In this document: positions 16,992 to 26,268 of the stretch, piece after piece
Layout of the letters: every line of letters starts with the position of its first letter
Position numbering within the stretch: the stretch's first letter is position 1
Origin: Actinomycetes bacterium
GTDB lineage: Bacteria > Actinomycetota > JAICYB01
Direction of reading: 5' to 3'
DNA length: 64,000 bases
Assembly: GCA_025934435.1 (NCBI GenBank)
Contig: JAICYB010000006.1
Coordinates: forward strand, 1 to 64,000
Program-made: the position numbers and the translations under genes
Notes under the pieces: generated by a model
The model's input: the letters and a program-made list of their open reading frames with translations, nothing else
The model's database searches: none
What the model was told of the DNA's origin: nothing

Positions 16992-19900
16992 CTACGCCTT
17001 CGTGACGTGGACGCTCACGTCCGCGTCCTCGACCTTGACCGACGTCCAGCCCTCGAGGCCGCCGCCTACGGCGTAGGTGATCGACTCGGCGAGGAGTTCG
17101 TCGGTGATGTAGTACTCGTGCTCCTCCAGCGCTTCGATCGTCTGCGCCGGACCGGCAACGGCGAGGGAGATGCGGTCCGTGACGTCGAGCCCTGCGTCAC
17201 GGCGCGCGTTCTGCACCTGGTGAACGAATTCGCGCGCGATGCCTTCGCGGCGCAGTTCAGGCGTGATCTCGAGGTCGAGCGACACGCCGAACGGCGCTTC
17301 GTAGGCGAACGCGGTGCCTTCCGCCGGTTCGCGACGGATGTCGACGTGCTCGGGACCGACGACGAGCGGCTCGCCGCCTTCGACATCGAGTTCGATCTCC
17401 ATGCCCTGCTCGAGTGTCGTTGCCATCGCGCCGGCTTCGTCCGTACCGAGAGCGCCGAGCGCCGTCTGTAGCTCGCGCACGCGGGGGCCGAACGCGGGCC
17501 CGGCCGCCGCGAAGTTCGGACGAAGCGTCGTGCGAACGAGCTCGCTCGCTTCTTCGGCGAACGCGAGCTCTTTCACATTGAGTTCGTCCGCGAGGAGTTC
17601 GGCGACCTCTTCGACGGCGTCGCGCAGATCCCACGGGACGAGCAGCACCGCTTGGCGCAACGCCTGGCGGACCTTGACTCCCGCCGAGCGCCGAGCCGAG
17701 TGTCCGAGCGAAGCGAGCTCACGCGCCGAAGCCATGCCGGCGGAGATCCGTGGATCGACGATCTCCGGATCGCCGACGGGGAAGTCGGTCAGGTGGATGC
17801 TCGGCAATGCCTTCGGGTTCAGCTCGGTCACGAGGTTCCGGTAGAGCTCATCCGCGAGGAAGGGTGCGAACGGGCTGAGCAGACCGGCGAGCTTCACGAG
17901 TGCGGTCCACAGGGTCCAGTACGCGTTCGACTTGTCGGCCTTCTCCTCGTCGTTCGCCGCTGCCTTCCAGAACCGCTCGCGACACCGGCGGACGTACCAG
18001 TTCGAGAGGTCGTCGATGAACTCCGCGATGCGACGCGTCGCGGTGAGGGAGTCGTGATCCTCGAGGGCTTCGTCCACCTCGAAGATCAGCACGTTCAATT
18101 CCGACAGCAGCCAGCGGTCGATCGGTGGACGCATGCGGGGATCGGCCACTCGCCATGTATCGGGATCGAAGCCGTCGATGTTCGCGTACAACACGTAGAG
18201 CCGGTAGACGTTCCACAGCGTGAGGAACGGCCCCCGGATCACCTGGCGCAACGCTTCCTCTGAGAGGCGTCGTGAGTCCGCGGGGTCGCCCGCGGACAAG
18301 AAGTAGAAGCGCAATGCATCCGACCCGAAGTTGGAGAACACCGTCCAGGGGTCGGAGATCGCCTTGTGCTTCGACATCTTCTTGCCGTCCTCGTCGAGGA
18401 TCAGGCCGTGGCAGATGACGGTCTCGTACGCGTTGCGATCGAACAAGCCGACGGATTCCGCCATCAGTGAGTAGAACCAACCGCGTGTCTGGTCGAGCGC
18501 TTCCGCGATGAACTGCGCCGGGAACTGCGCCTCGAACTGCGCCACGTTCTTGTGCGGGTAACCCCACTGCGCGAACGGCATCGCGCCGGCGTCGTACCAG
18601 ACGTCGATCACATCCGGCACGCGTTTCGACGTCTCCCCGCAATCGGGACACGCGAACGTGATGTCGTCGACATGCGGACGATGCAGGTCGATGCCGCTCA
18701 GGTCTCGTCCGGCGAGCTCGGAGAGCTCCGCCACCGATCCGATCGCTTTCTCGTGGTTGTTCGGACAGCGCCAGATGGGGAGCGGCGTCCCCCAGAAACG
18801 GAAGCGAGACAGCGACCAGTCGACGTTGTTGCGGAGCCAGTCTCCGTATCGTCCGTCGCGGATGTGCTCGGGGATCCAGTTCACACCGGCGTTCGCCTCG
18901 AGCATGCGGTCTTTGAATTCGGTCGTACGGATGTACCACGCCACGAGCGCGTAGTTGAGGAGCGCCGTGTCGCAGCGCCAGCAATGGGCGACGCGGTGCA
19001 TGATCCGCTCGGACCGCACGAGAACACCCGCGAGTGAGAGCAGCTCGGTGATCTGATCGTCGGCGGCTTTGACGAAGACACCTTCGAACTCGGGGACGCT
19101 CGCATCGAAGTTCCCGCTCTGGTCGACCGGGTTGTAGACGGGGATGTCGGCGGCACGGATCGCGTTCAAGTCGTCCGCGCCGAATGCGCCGGCCATGTGG
19201 ACGATGCCCGTTCCCTCTTCGATGTTCACGAAGTCCCCGGCGATCACGCGCCACGCGCGCTCGATCGCTTCGGGCGCGGCCCGGTCGAAGTAGCGCCGCG
19301 CGTACGGGAACGGCGGCTGGTATCGGAGACCGAGGAGATCTCGACCGGTGAATGTTGCGAGCGGTGTGGGTTCGTCCTCTCGGCCGAGCGCCTCCTTGAA
19401 CCGGTCGCGCGCGACGACGAGCTTGCGTCCCTCGTGCTCGACGACGATGTACGTGAAGTCCGGATTGACGGCGAGCGCGAGATGCGCGACGAGCGTCCAC
19501 GGCGTGGTCGTCCAGGCGGCGAACGACGCACCTTCGAGCGCGCCCGTTCCACCGATGATCGGGAACGCGAGCGTGACGCCGGGGTCGGAGACTTCGCGGT
19601 AGACGTCTTCCTGCCCGAGCTCGTGGTCGGACAGCGGCGTCTCGCAGCGAGGGCAGTACGCCGCGACGCGGTCGGCTTCGAAGAGGAGACCCTTCGCGTG
19701 GAACTGGGCGAGCGACCACCACACCGATTCGATGTACTCGTTCGACATCGTCTCGTAGGCGTTCTCGTAGTCGAGCCAGAAGGCGATGCGATCCGAGAAC
19801 CGGACGTAGTTCGTGATGTATTCGGAGACGGCGGCGCGGCAGAGGTTGTTGAAGCGCTCGATGCCGTAGTCGAGGATCTCGCGCTTGTGCTTGATGCCGA

Positions 19901-20198
19901 GCTTCTTCTCGACCTCGACCTCGGCCGGGAGCCCGTGGCAGTCCCAGCCGGCCTTCCGCGGGACGAACCGCCCCTTCATGGTCTGGAAGCGCGTGTAGAC
20001 GTCCTTGATCACGCGCGGCAGGACGTTGTGGACGCCGGGGGGAGCGTTGGCGTAGGGGGGTCCCTCGTAGAAGATCCAGGGCTCGGACCCCTCACGGAGG
20101 GTCAGGGCGCGGCGGGGGATCCCCTGCTCGTTCCACCACTCGAGGACGGCGCTCTCCATGGCGGGGAAGTCCGGGCGCGGATCGACGGGACGATGCAT
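16992..20198 (-). CDS. ileS: Isoleucyl-tRNA synthetase, long eukaryote-like type (IleS2)
   Basis: A 1068-residue class I synthetase charging tRNA-Ile. The text around the HIGH box is PPYANAPPGVHNVLPRVIKD, so HIGH reads GVHN, and KMSKHK is at 607-612. An editing domain (TTTPWTLVAHLALAV) and a cysteine pair (CPDCGETSK) are seen. The PPGVHNVL context and length resemble the second IleRS type, common in actinobacteria and often less sensitive to mupirocin. I chose the ATG at 20198 because TAGAAT lies ten bases upstream; a GTG at 20222 would add eight residues. Confidence 0.95.
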   Translation of the reverse strand: MHRPVDPRPDFPAMESAVLEWWNEQGIPRRALTLREGSEPWIFYEGPPYANAPPGVHNVLPRVIKDVYTRFQTMKGRFVPRKAGWDCHGLPAEVEVEKKLGIKHKREILDYGIERFNNLCRAAVSEYITNYVRFSDRIAFWLDYENAYETMSNEYIESVWWSLAQFHAKGLLFEADRVAAYCPRCETPLSDHELGQEDVYREVSDPGVTLAFPIIGGTGALEGASFAAWTTTPWTLVAHLALAVNPDFTYIVVEHEGRKLVVARDRFKEALGREDEPTPLATFTGRDLLGLRYQPPFPYARRYFDRAAPEAIERAWRVIAGDFVNIEEGTGIVHMAGAFGADDLNAIRAADIPVYNPVDQSGNFDASVPEFEGVFVKAADDQITELLSLAGVLVRSERIMHRVAHCWRCDTALLNYALVAWYIRTTEFKDRMLEANAGVNWIPEHIRDGRYGDWLRNNVDWSLSRFRFWGTPLPIWRCPNNHEKAIGSVAELSELAGRDLSGIDLHRPHVDDITFACPDCGETSKRVPDVIDVWYDAGAMPFAQWGYPHKNVAQFEAQFPAQFIAEALDQTRGWFYSLMAESVGLFDRNAYETVICHGLILDEDGKKMSKHKAISDPWTVFSNFGSDALRFYFLSAGDPADSRRLSEEALRQVIRGPFLTLWNVYRLYVLYANIDGFDPDTWRVADPRMRPPIDRWLLSELNVLIFEVDEALEDHDSLTATRRIAEFIDDLSNWYVRRCRERFWKAAANDEEKADKSNAYWTLWTALVKLAGLLSPFAPFLADELYRNLVTELNPKALPSIHLTDFPVGDPEIVDPRISAGMASARELASLGHSARRSAGVKVRQALRQAVLLVPWDLRDAVEEVAELLADELNVKELAFAEEASELVRTTLRPNFAAAGPAFGPRVRELQTALGALGTDEAGAMATTLEQGMEIELDVEGGEPLVVGPEHVDIRREPAEGTAFAYEAPFGVSLDLEITPELRREGIAREFVHQVQNARRDAGLDVTDRISLAVAGPAQTIEALEEHEYYITDELLAESITYAVGGGLEGWTSVKVEDADVSVHVTKA

Positions 20199-20208
20199 GG
20201 TGGCGCCG

Positions 20209-20214
20209 ATTCTA
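20209..20214 (-). promoter_or_regulatory. Possible -10 box for ileS (leaderless)
   Basis: Read on the minus strand this is TAGAAT, five of six to TATAAT, ten bases before the ileS ATG with no Shine-Dalgarno sequence between. The -35 region is weak. No T-box riboswitch features were seen upstream, although T-boxes often precede ileS in related bacteria. Confidence 0.35.
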
Positions 20215-20261
20215 CGGGTCACGCCGGGCGCGGTTAGTCCCTCAACGGTGGACCGCCGTCA

Positions 20262-20267
20262 TATAGT
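20262..20267 (+). promoter_or_regulatory. Possible -10 box for the secreted repeat protein
   Basis: TATAGT stands out in otherwise GC-rich sequence in the divergent gap between ileS and the repeat protein. No good -35 is visible. The rest of the leader (20268-20357) holds short inverted repeats such as CCCC/GGGG near 20333-20344 and a G-rich ribosome site; no riboswitch class was recognised. Confidence 0.35.
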
Positions 20268-20357
20268 TGGTGCGCGCTTACATGGGGCCGTTGGGGACGG
20301 GGAGCCCTTTACGGAGATGGCGAAAGATACCGCCCCGTTTGGGGTGGGGAGGGTGGG

Positions 20358-23300
20358 ATGAAAACGCGACTTTCGATCGTTGCTGTATTCGCCTTGGTCG
20401 CCGGGCTGTTCGTCGGGGGTTCGGCCGCGGCAGCCGTTCCGGCGAACGATAACTTCGCGTCCGCTACATCGCTCGGTAACGGCACGACTGCGACCATCGC
20501 CGGCAGCAACGTCGGCGCCACCGGCGAGGCCGGCGAACCGAACCACGCGAACGTTTCCCTCAAATCGGGTTGCACCGACGCAACTCATCCGAACTCCGGA
20601 TGTGAGCCGTCCGTCTGGTACACGTGGACCGCGCCGGACGCGAACGCGTACACCATCCAGCTTTGCGGCAGCGATTACGACACGACGCTCGGCGTGTACA
20701 CAGGGACCGCCGTCGGCGCGCTGACGGCGGTCGGCAGCGACGACAACGGGACGGGGTGCTCGTCGAACCTTCCGAGCCGAGTGACGCTGACCACGACCAC
20801 CGGCACGACCTACAACATCGCTGTGGCGGGTTTTCACGGCGCTAGTGGAACCATCAGTGGAATGATCCAGCCCTGCACCGACGCTGCTGCGCATTGTCCC
20901 GCGCCGGACGCAACCACGACGGCCGCAACGGGGCTGAGCGGTACGGGCGCGACCCTCAATGGAACCGTCAATCCCAACGGGCAATCGACCGACTACCTCT
21001 TCAGGTACGGGACCTCTCCGACCGCGCTCTCGAGCGACACGGCGCCTGCGACGTCCGCGGGGAACGGTTCGGCGCCCGCAGCGGCCACGGCGATGGTCAC
21101 CGGGCTTGCGCCGTCGACGACCTACTACTTCCAGGTCGAAGCGACGAACGGTGCCGGTACATCGGACGGTGCGATCAAGAGCTTCACGACGAACGCTCAG
21201 CCGACGGTGACGACGGGCTCGGCCACCGGGGTGACGGGTACATCGGCGACGCTGAATGGCACCGTCAACCCAGCCGGGTCGCCGACCACATACCACTTCG
21301 AGTACGGGACCACGACTGGTTATGGGACCAACACCGCGACGATCTCGGCCGGTTCGGGAACGACGACGCAATCGGTGTCGGCTCCGATCAGCGGTCTCAC
21401 GACCGGGCAGACGTATCACTTCCGTCTCGTTGCGGTGAACACCGGTGGTTCGTCCAACGGTGACGACGCATCCTTCAAGACGTTCGCCGCGCCTGTCGCC
21501 ACGACGGGGACGGCCTCGCCGGTCACGCCGGTCGGTGCGACGCTCAACGCGACGGTCAACCCGTCCGGTCAGCCGACCTCGTACCACTTCGAGTGGGGAA
21601 CGAACACGAATTACGGCAACCTGACGCCGTCGGCGAGCGCCGGCTCGGACAGTCACGACCACTCGGTGTCCGCCAACATCACCGGCCTCACCCCGAGCAC
21701 GCCGTACCACTTCCGCATCGTTGCGTCGAACGCGACGGGGATGACCCAAGGTGGCGACGGAACGTTTACGACGCTCGCGGCGAACCAGCCGCCGCACATC
21801 ACGTATCCGACGCCGAACGTCACGTCGGTCTCGGGCACGGCCGTGACGCTCAACGCGTTCGTCGATCCCGAGGGTGTCGCGACCAACACGATCCAATTCG
21901 ACTGGACACCGGATCCGTTGGTCGGGACCGTGTACCAGCACACGAACGTGGCCGCGGTACCGTCCTCACTGAGCGGCGACTCTGCGAACCACACCGTGAC
22001 CGCCTCGCTCACGGGTCTCACGGCGGGAACGACGTACCATTTCCGCGCGCACGCCGTGAACGCGAACGGAACGGGTACGGGCGCGGACCAGACGTTCGTC
22101 GCTGAAGCGCCGCCGACCGCAACGACCGATGCGGCAACGAATGTCATCGACGTGCAAGCGACCTTGAATGGACGCGTGAGCGCGCCGGCGACTACGACGA
22201 CGGGAGTCACCGGTCACTTCGAGTGGGGTACGGATACGACCTATGGGTCGACGACCGGCGATGTCGGCGTGACCGCCGACGGCAACAATCATTCCGTTTC
22301 GGCGGATCTTTCGAACCTCACGCCCGGGACGACGTACCACTACCGCCTCGTCGCAACGAACGGTGAGAGCACCGTGAATGGTGCCGATGCAACGTTCACG
22401 ACGAAGAAGAAGCCCGACGTCGTCACTGACCCCGCGACGTCGGTGACTCCGACGAGCGCGACACTCAATGGCACCGTGAACCCGAACGGTCTCGCGACGT
22501 CGTATCAATTCGAATACGACACGGTGAATCCGCCCGTCGCTCATACAGGAACGACGAGTGCCGGGTCCGGGACGACCGTCCAGCCGGCGAGCACGGCGGT
22601 CACCGGCCTCGCGCCCGGTACGACGTACTTCTTCCGTATCTCCGCGACGAGCGCGGCCAACGGCGGGACGCCGAGCAACGGCAGCATCCTGAGCTTCACG
22701 ACGCCCGCGAGCGCTGCGGCCTCGACGGGTCCAGCGACGTCGATCGACTCGACGGCGGCGACGCTGAACGGAACGGTCACCCCCGGCGGTCAAGACACCT
22801 CGTATCGCTTCGAGTACGGCCTCTCCAACATCTATGACCACACGACGCCGGTTGTCGACGCCGGAAACGGATCGGCGACCCAGAGCGTGTCCGCGGCCAT
22901 CACCGGGTTGACGGCGAGCACGCTGTACCACTTCCACGTTGTGGCGACTAACCCGAGCGGAACCTTCGACGGCGGTGACAACACCTTCACGACCGCGGCG
23001 AACGGAACGCCGCTCGCGTTCACCAAACCCGCCACGTTGGTCACACCGGCGAGCGCCACGCTGAACGCCACGGTGAATCCGCAGGGCAGTTCCACACAGG
23101 CGCAGTTCCTCTGGGGACCCACGACGTCATACGGGTTCTCGACGCCTCTGACGAACGTCGGTAGCGACAGCACGAACCACGCACTGAGCGCGGCGCTCAC
23201 ACGACTCACCGCAGGGCAGACGTACCACTACCAGGTCGTCGCGACGAACACCGCCGGCAGCGTGGCGGGCGACGATCTGACGTTCACCGCCGCGGCGGCG

Positions 23301-24419
23301 CCCACGGCGACGACGAAGCCCGCGTCGAACGTCGATGCGTTCACGGCGACGCTCAACGGCGCGATCAACCCGCAGGGCTCGGAGACAACGTTCCACTTCG
23401 AGTGGGCGACGTCCACGGCCTACGGCAACAACACACCCGAAGACACGCTCCCCGCTGATACTGCGACGCACAACGTCTCGGCGACGCTCGCGGGTCTCGA
23501 GCAAGGGCAGGTGTACCACTTCCGCGTGGTCGCCACGAACGCCGGCGGAACATCGAACGGCGCGGACATGACGTTCATCGCGTGCGGTTCGTGTCACGAC
23601 TTCAACGGCGACGGCAACCCGGACCTTCTGTACTGGAACAACCACACCGGACACATCTCGGTCTGGTTCATGGGCGGGACCGACAACGTCGTCAAACAGG
23701 GCGGTCACGAGATCTCGCCGGACGGCACATCGAACCTGGCGTGGAAGCCGTTCGCGGCCGGCGACGTGAACCGCGACGGCCATCCCGACATCGCGTACTG
23801 GAACAAGAGGACGGGTCACATCTCGATCTGGTTCATGGGCGGCACGAACGGCGTCGTCAAGCAGGGGAGCCAGGAGATCGTGCCGGACGGTACGTCGAAC
23901 ACGTCGTGGGTCCCGAGCGCGCTCGGCGACTTCAACGGCGACGGCAGGCTCGACATCATGTACTGGAACAAGAACACGGGCCACATCTCGATCTGGTTCA
24001 TGGGCGGTGCCAACGGTGTCGTGCGCCAGGGCGGACAGGAGATCACGCCGGACGGTACGTCCAACACGACGTGGATCCCCTTCGCGACGAGTGACGTCGA
24101 CACGAGCGGCACGACGGACATCGCGTTCTGGAACAACCACACCGGCCACATCTCGATGTGGTTCATGGGCGGGACGAACGGTACCGTCAAGCAGGGCGGT
24201 TCCGAGATCACGCCGGACGGCACGTCGAATACGGCGTGGACGCCGTTCGCGGCCGGCGATATCGACGGTGACGGTCAGCCGGATATCTCGTACTGGAACA
24301 AGCGGACGGGACACATCTCGGAGTGGTTCATGGGCGGGACCGACGGCGTGATCAAACAGGACAGCTCGGAGCTGACGCCGGACGGCACGTCCAACACGAC
24401 CTGGATCCCGTTCGACTGA
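20358..24419 (+). CDS. Large secreted protein: PPC-like domain, nine FN3-like repeats, five FG-GAP/VCBS-type repeats
   Basis: A 1353-residue exported protein. A signal peptide (about residues 1-26, ending SAAAA) is followed by a PPC-like beta domain (NDNFASATSLG ... SVWYTWTAPDANAYTIQLCGSDYDTTLGVYTG). Nine modules of about 95 residues follow, each with ATLNGTVNP, a YHFEYGT-like strand and LTPGTTYHFRLVATN: fibronectin-III-like. The last 270 residues are five 55-residue units starting like DFNGDGNPDLLYWN, with acidic calcium-binding-type loops, as in FG-GAP/VCBS propellers. There is no LPXTG or C-terminal membrane anchor. A surface or matrix adhesion role is inference. Confidence 0.88.
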   Translation: MKTRLSIVAVFALVAGLFVGGSAAAAVPANDNFASATSLGNGTTATIAGSNVGATGEAGEPNHANVSLKSGCTDATHPNSGCEPSVWYTWTAPDANAYTIQLCGSDYDTTLGVYTGTAVGALTAVGSDDNGTGCSSNLPSRVTLTTTTGTTYNIAVAGFHGASGTISGMIQPCTDAAAHCPAPDATTTAATGLSGTGATLNGTVNPNGQSTDYLFRYGTSPTALSSDTAPATSAGNGSAPAAATAMVTGLAPSTTYYFQVEATNGAGTSDGAIKSFTTNAQPTVTTGSATGVTGTSATLNGTVNPAGSPTTYHFEYGTTTGYGTNTATISAGSGTTTQSVSAPISGLTTGQTYHFRLVAVNTGGSSNGDDASFKTFAAPVATTGTASPVTPVGATLNATVNPSGQPTSYHFEWGTNTNYGNLTPSASAGSDSHDHSVSANITGLTPSTPYHFRIVASNATGMTQGGDGTFTTLAANQPPHITYPTPNVTSVSGTAVTLNAFVDPEGVATNTIQFDWTPDPLVGTVYQHTNVAAVPSSLSGDSANHTVTASLTGLTAGTTYHFRAHAVNANGTGTGADQTFVAEAPPTATTDAATNVIDVQATLNGRVSAPATTTTGVTGHFEWGTDTTYGSTTGDVGVTADGNNHSVSADLSNLTPGTTYHYRLVATNGESTVNGADATFTTKKKPDVVTDPATSVTPTSATLNGTVNPNGLATSYQFEYDTVNPPVAHTGTTSAGSGTTVQPASTAVTGLAPGTTYFFRISATSAANGGTPSNGSILSFTTPASAAASTGPATSIDSTAATLNGTVTPGGQDTSYRFEYGLSNIYDHTTPVVDAGNGSATQSVSAAITGLTASTLYHFHVVATNPSGTFDGGDNTFTTAANGTPLAFTKPATLVTPASATLNATVNPQGSSTQAQFLWGPTTSYGFSTPLTNVGSDSTNHALSAALTRLTAGQTYHYQVVATNTAGSVAGDDLTFTAAAAPTATTKPASNVDAFTATLNGAINPQGSETTFHFEWATSTAYGNNTPEDTLPADTATHNVSATLAGLEQGQVYHFRVVATNAGGTSNGADMTFIACGSCHDFNGDGNPDLLYWNNHTGHISVWFMGGTDNVVKQGGHEISPDGTSNLAWKPFAAGDVNRDGHPDIAYWNKRTGHISIWFMGGTNGVVKQGSQEIVPDGTSNTSWVPSALGDFNGDGRLDIMYWNKNTGHISIWFMGGANGVVRQGGQEITPDGTSNTTWIPFATSDVDTSGTTDIAFWNNHTGHISMWFMGGTNGTVKQGGSEITPDGTSNTAWTPFAAGDIDGDGQPDISYWNKRTGHISEWFMGGTDGVIKQDSSELTPDGTSNTTWIPFD
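20907..23582 (+). repeat. Nine diverged FN3-like protein modules
   Basis: Each module encodes about 95-105 residues and repeats the landmarks ATLNGTVNP, HFEYGT, SVSA-ITGLTPGTTYHFR and a closing FTT. Modules differ at most positions, so they are old duplications, unlike the very regular 165-base units that follow. Module 4 has a PEGVATNTIQFDWTPDP insertion and is the most divergent. Confidence 0.8.
23598..24416 (+). repeat. Five tandem 165-base units (FG-GAP/VCBS-type)
   Basis: The DFNGDG-type codons start at 23598, 23763, 23928, 24093 and 24258, exactly 165 bases apart. Each unit encodes DxxGDGxxDIxYWN, TGHISIWFMGG, VKQG and a PDGTSNTTW stretch. Period and text are nearly constant, which points to recent duplication or gene conversion. 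Five units fit a five-bladed propeller. Confidence 0.9.
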
Positions 24420-24430
24420 GCCGTGGTTCT

Positions 24431-24459
24431 TTGACGGTCGCTGCGGCCCGTGCTAGGTT
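24431..24459 (+). promoter_or_regulatory. Candidate promoter for the DksA-like/lspA/rluD unit
   Basis: TTGACG (24431-24436), a 17-base spacer and TAGGTT (24454-24459) resemble actinobacterial housekeeping promoters. A CCGCCC/GGGCGG hairpin lies just downstream in the roughly 65-base untranslated leader. Confidence 0.55.
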
Positions 24460-24531
24460 CGCCGCCCTGAAGCGGGCGGGGGAATAGCCGCGATACGGGC
24501 CGGGTTTCGTCGCCCCGAAGGTGTTTTCACC

Positions 24532-24888
24532 ATGGCGAAGACGAGAGCGACCCCGAAGAACATCAAAGATATCGAGGAGAAACTTCGCGCTGAGCGCGAT
24601 GATCTCCTCCGCCAGGTCGCCGAGCTCGAGGGCGGCGACGCGGCGACGAGCGACCTCGACGAAGCCGGCGAGCCCGAGACGGTGACGACGGAGCGCGAGC
24701 GCGATCTGTCTCTCCTCGACAACGCGCGCGGGCTGCTCGACCTTGTCGAGACCGCTCTGGCCAAGATCGACGCCGGGACGTACGGCGTGTGCGCCTCCTG
24801 CGGTAAGTCGATCGAAGCGGCGCGACTGAAAGCGCTGCCGCATGCGACGCTGTGCATCGCATGCAAGCGCAAAGAGGAACGCCACTGA
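24532..24888 (+). CDS. DksA/TraR-family zinc-finger protein
   Basis: A 118-residue protein with an N-terminal coiled coil (IEEKLRAERDDLLRQVAELEG), a linker and a C4 zinc finger (Cys87, Cys90, Cys108, Cys111: CASC ... CIAC). In E. coli, DksA enters the RNA polymerase secondary channel with ppGpp. Actinobacterial relatives such as RbpA are different proteins, so the exact role here is open. It lies upstream of lspA and overlaps its likely start, an arrangement frequent in actinobacteria. Confidence 0.88.
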   Translation: MAKTRATPKNIKDIEEKLRAERDDLLRQVAELEGGDAATSDLDEAGEPETVTTERERDLSLLDNARGLLDLVETALAKIDAGTYGVCASCGKSIEAARLKALPHATLCIACKRKEERH

Positions 24889-25391
24889 GGAAGCGCAGGA
24901 CCCGCTTGGTCCTGCTCGCTCTCGCGATCACGGCGCTCGACCAGCTCACGAAGGCGGCGATCGTCGCGTGGCTTCCGGAAGGCGCCTCGCATCCGATCGT
25001 CGATCACGTCTTGTGGTTCACCCACCTCCGCAACTCCGGTGCGGCGTTCAGCACGATGCGCGGGTTCTCGGGTCTCCTCGTCCTCGCCGCGCTCGTCGGC
25101 GTCATCGCGTTCCTCGCCGTCGTCGTACGCGACCCGGGACGTTGGAGCGGTCTCGGCGCCGCGTTCGTCGCGGGCGGTGCGCTCGGCAACCTGACCGATC
25201 GCCTCGTCCGCGGTGGACCGATCCACGGCACGGTGGTCGACTTCATCGACTTCCACTTCTGGCCGGCGTTCAACGTTGCCGACAGCGCGATCACGATCGG
25301 TGCGATCGTGATCCTGCTCGCGAGCTTCTTCGAGAAGCCTCGCCGCATCGAAGCGGAAGGGGAGCCCGACGATGCGGTTCGCAGTTCCTGA
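24861..25391 (+). CDS. lspA: Lipoprotein signal peptidase II
   Basis: A 176-residue membrane aspartyl protease that cleaves prolipoprotein signal peptides before the lipidated Cys. Four transmembrane segments are visible. The catalytic aspartates are in GNLTDRL and FNVADSAIT, and LRNSGAAFS matches the family's N-G-A-A-F element. The ATG at 24861 keeps a basic start but overlaps the upstream gene. A TTG at 24906 with AGGA five bases before it is a good alternative (161 residues). Likely substrates here are the livK and M28 lipoproteins. Confidence 0.93.
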   Translation: MQAQRGTPLRKRRTRLVLLALAITALDQLTKAAIVAWLPEGASHPIVDHVLWFTHLRNSGAAFSTMRGFSGLLVLAALVGVIAFLAVVVRDPGRWSGLGAAFVAGGALGNLTDRLVRGGPIHGTVVDFIDFHFWPAFNVADSAITIGAIVILLASFFEKPRRIEAEGEPDDAVRSS

Positions 25392-26268
25392 GGACGCCGG
25401 AGGCGAACGACTCGACGTCGTTCTCGCGCGCCTCGCGGAGATCTCTCGCGCTCGCGCGGGCGCCGTCATCGATGCCGGAGCGGTGCGCGTGAACGATGTC
25501 GTGGCGCGCAAGTCGCTCCGAGTGGCTTCGTCCGACACGATCGAGATGGACCAGGTCGATGCCGTCGACGTCGAAGCGCCGGAGGGCGTGGAGATCACCT
25601 ACGAGGACGACGACATCCTCGTTGTCGACAAACCGGCCGGCGTTGTTGTGCATGCGGGAGCCGGCGTCCGCGGCGGCACGATGGTCGACGCGCTCCGCGC
25701 GAGCGGACGCACGCTCGCACCGCGCGGCGGAGCGGATCGTCCGGGGATCGTGCACCGTTTGGACCGGGACGTGTCCGGCCTGCTCGTGGTGGCGAAGAGC
25801 GACGTCGCGCACGAGGCCCTCGTGGATGCCATGCAGCGCCGAGACATCGACCGTCGATACCTCGCGCTCGTGCACGGGGTGCCGTCCGCCGATCGCGGGA
25901 AGATCGACGCCCCCGTCGGACGAAGCCCCAAGCACCGCACCCGGATGGCCGTGACGGCCGACGGCCGCCCGGCGGTGACGTGGTTCGAGGTCCGGGAGCG
26001 GTTGACGGACCTCACGTTGCTCGACGTGAAGCTCGAAACGGGACGGACCCACCAGATCCGCACGCACCTCGCGTCGATCGGCCACCCCATCGTCGGGGAC
26101 TCGGCGTACGGCCGCGACCCCCGTCGCGCACGGGAGCTCGGACTGAAGCGTCCGTTCCTGCATGCGTATCGCTTGACTTTCGCGCATCCTGTGACGGACG
26201 GGGAGATCACGGTGACGAGCGAGCTACCGAAAGATCTGGCGGAAGCGCTGGAGCGGCTCCGCGCGTGA
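25372..26268 (+). CDS. rluD: RluA/RluD-family pseudouridine synthase
   Basis: A 298-residue RNA-modifying enzyme with an N-terminal S4 RNA-binding domain (about residues 10-65) and a catalytic domain carrying HRLDRDVSGLLVVAK, where Asp131 is the catalytic residue. ETGRTHQIRTHLASIGHPIVGDSAYG is also typical of the family. RluD modifies helix 69 of 23S rRNA; the exact target here is not proven. lspA-rluD adjacency is widely conserved. The ATG lies within the last 20 bases of lspA. Confidence 0.9.
   Translation: MRFAVPEDAGGERLDVVLARLAEISRARAGAVIDAGAVRVNDVVARKSLRVASSDTIEMDQVDAVDVEAPEGVEITYEDDDILVVDKPAGVVVHAGAGVRGGTMVDALRASGRTLAPRGGADRPGIVHRLDRDVSGLLVVAKSDVAHEALVDAMQRRDIDRRYLALVHGVPSADRGKIDAPVGRSPKHRTRMAVTADGRPAVTWFEVRERLTDLTLLDVKLETGRTHQIRTHLASIGHPIVGDSAYGRDPRRARELGLKRPFLHAYRLTFAHPVTDGEITVTSELPKDLAEALERLRA

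Noticed and set aside
20223-20357. Possible riboswitch or T-box between ileS and the repeat protein
   Set aside because: No T-box specifier or AGGGTGG-type conserved text, and no match to riboswitch cores I can recall; only short inverted repeats.
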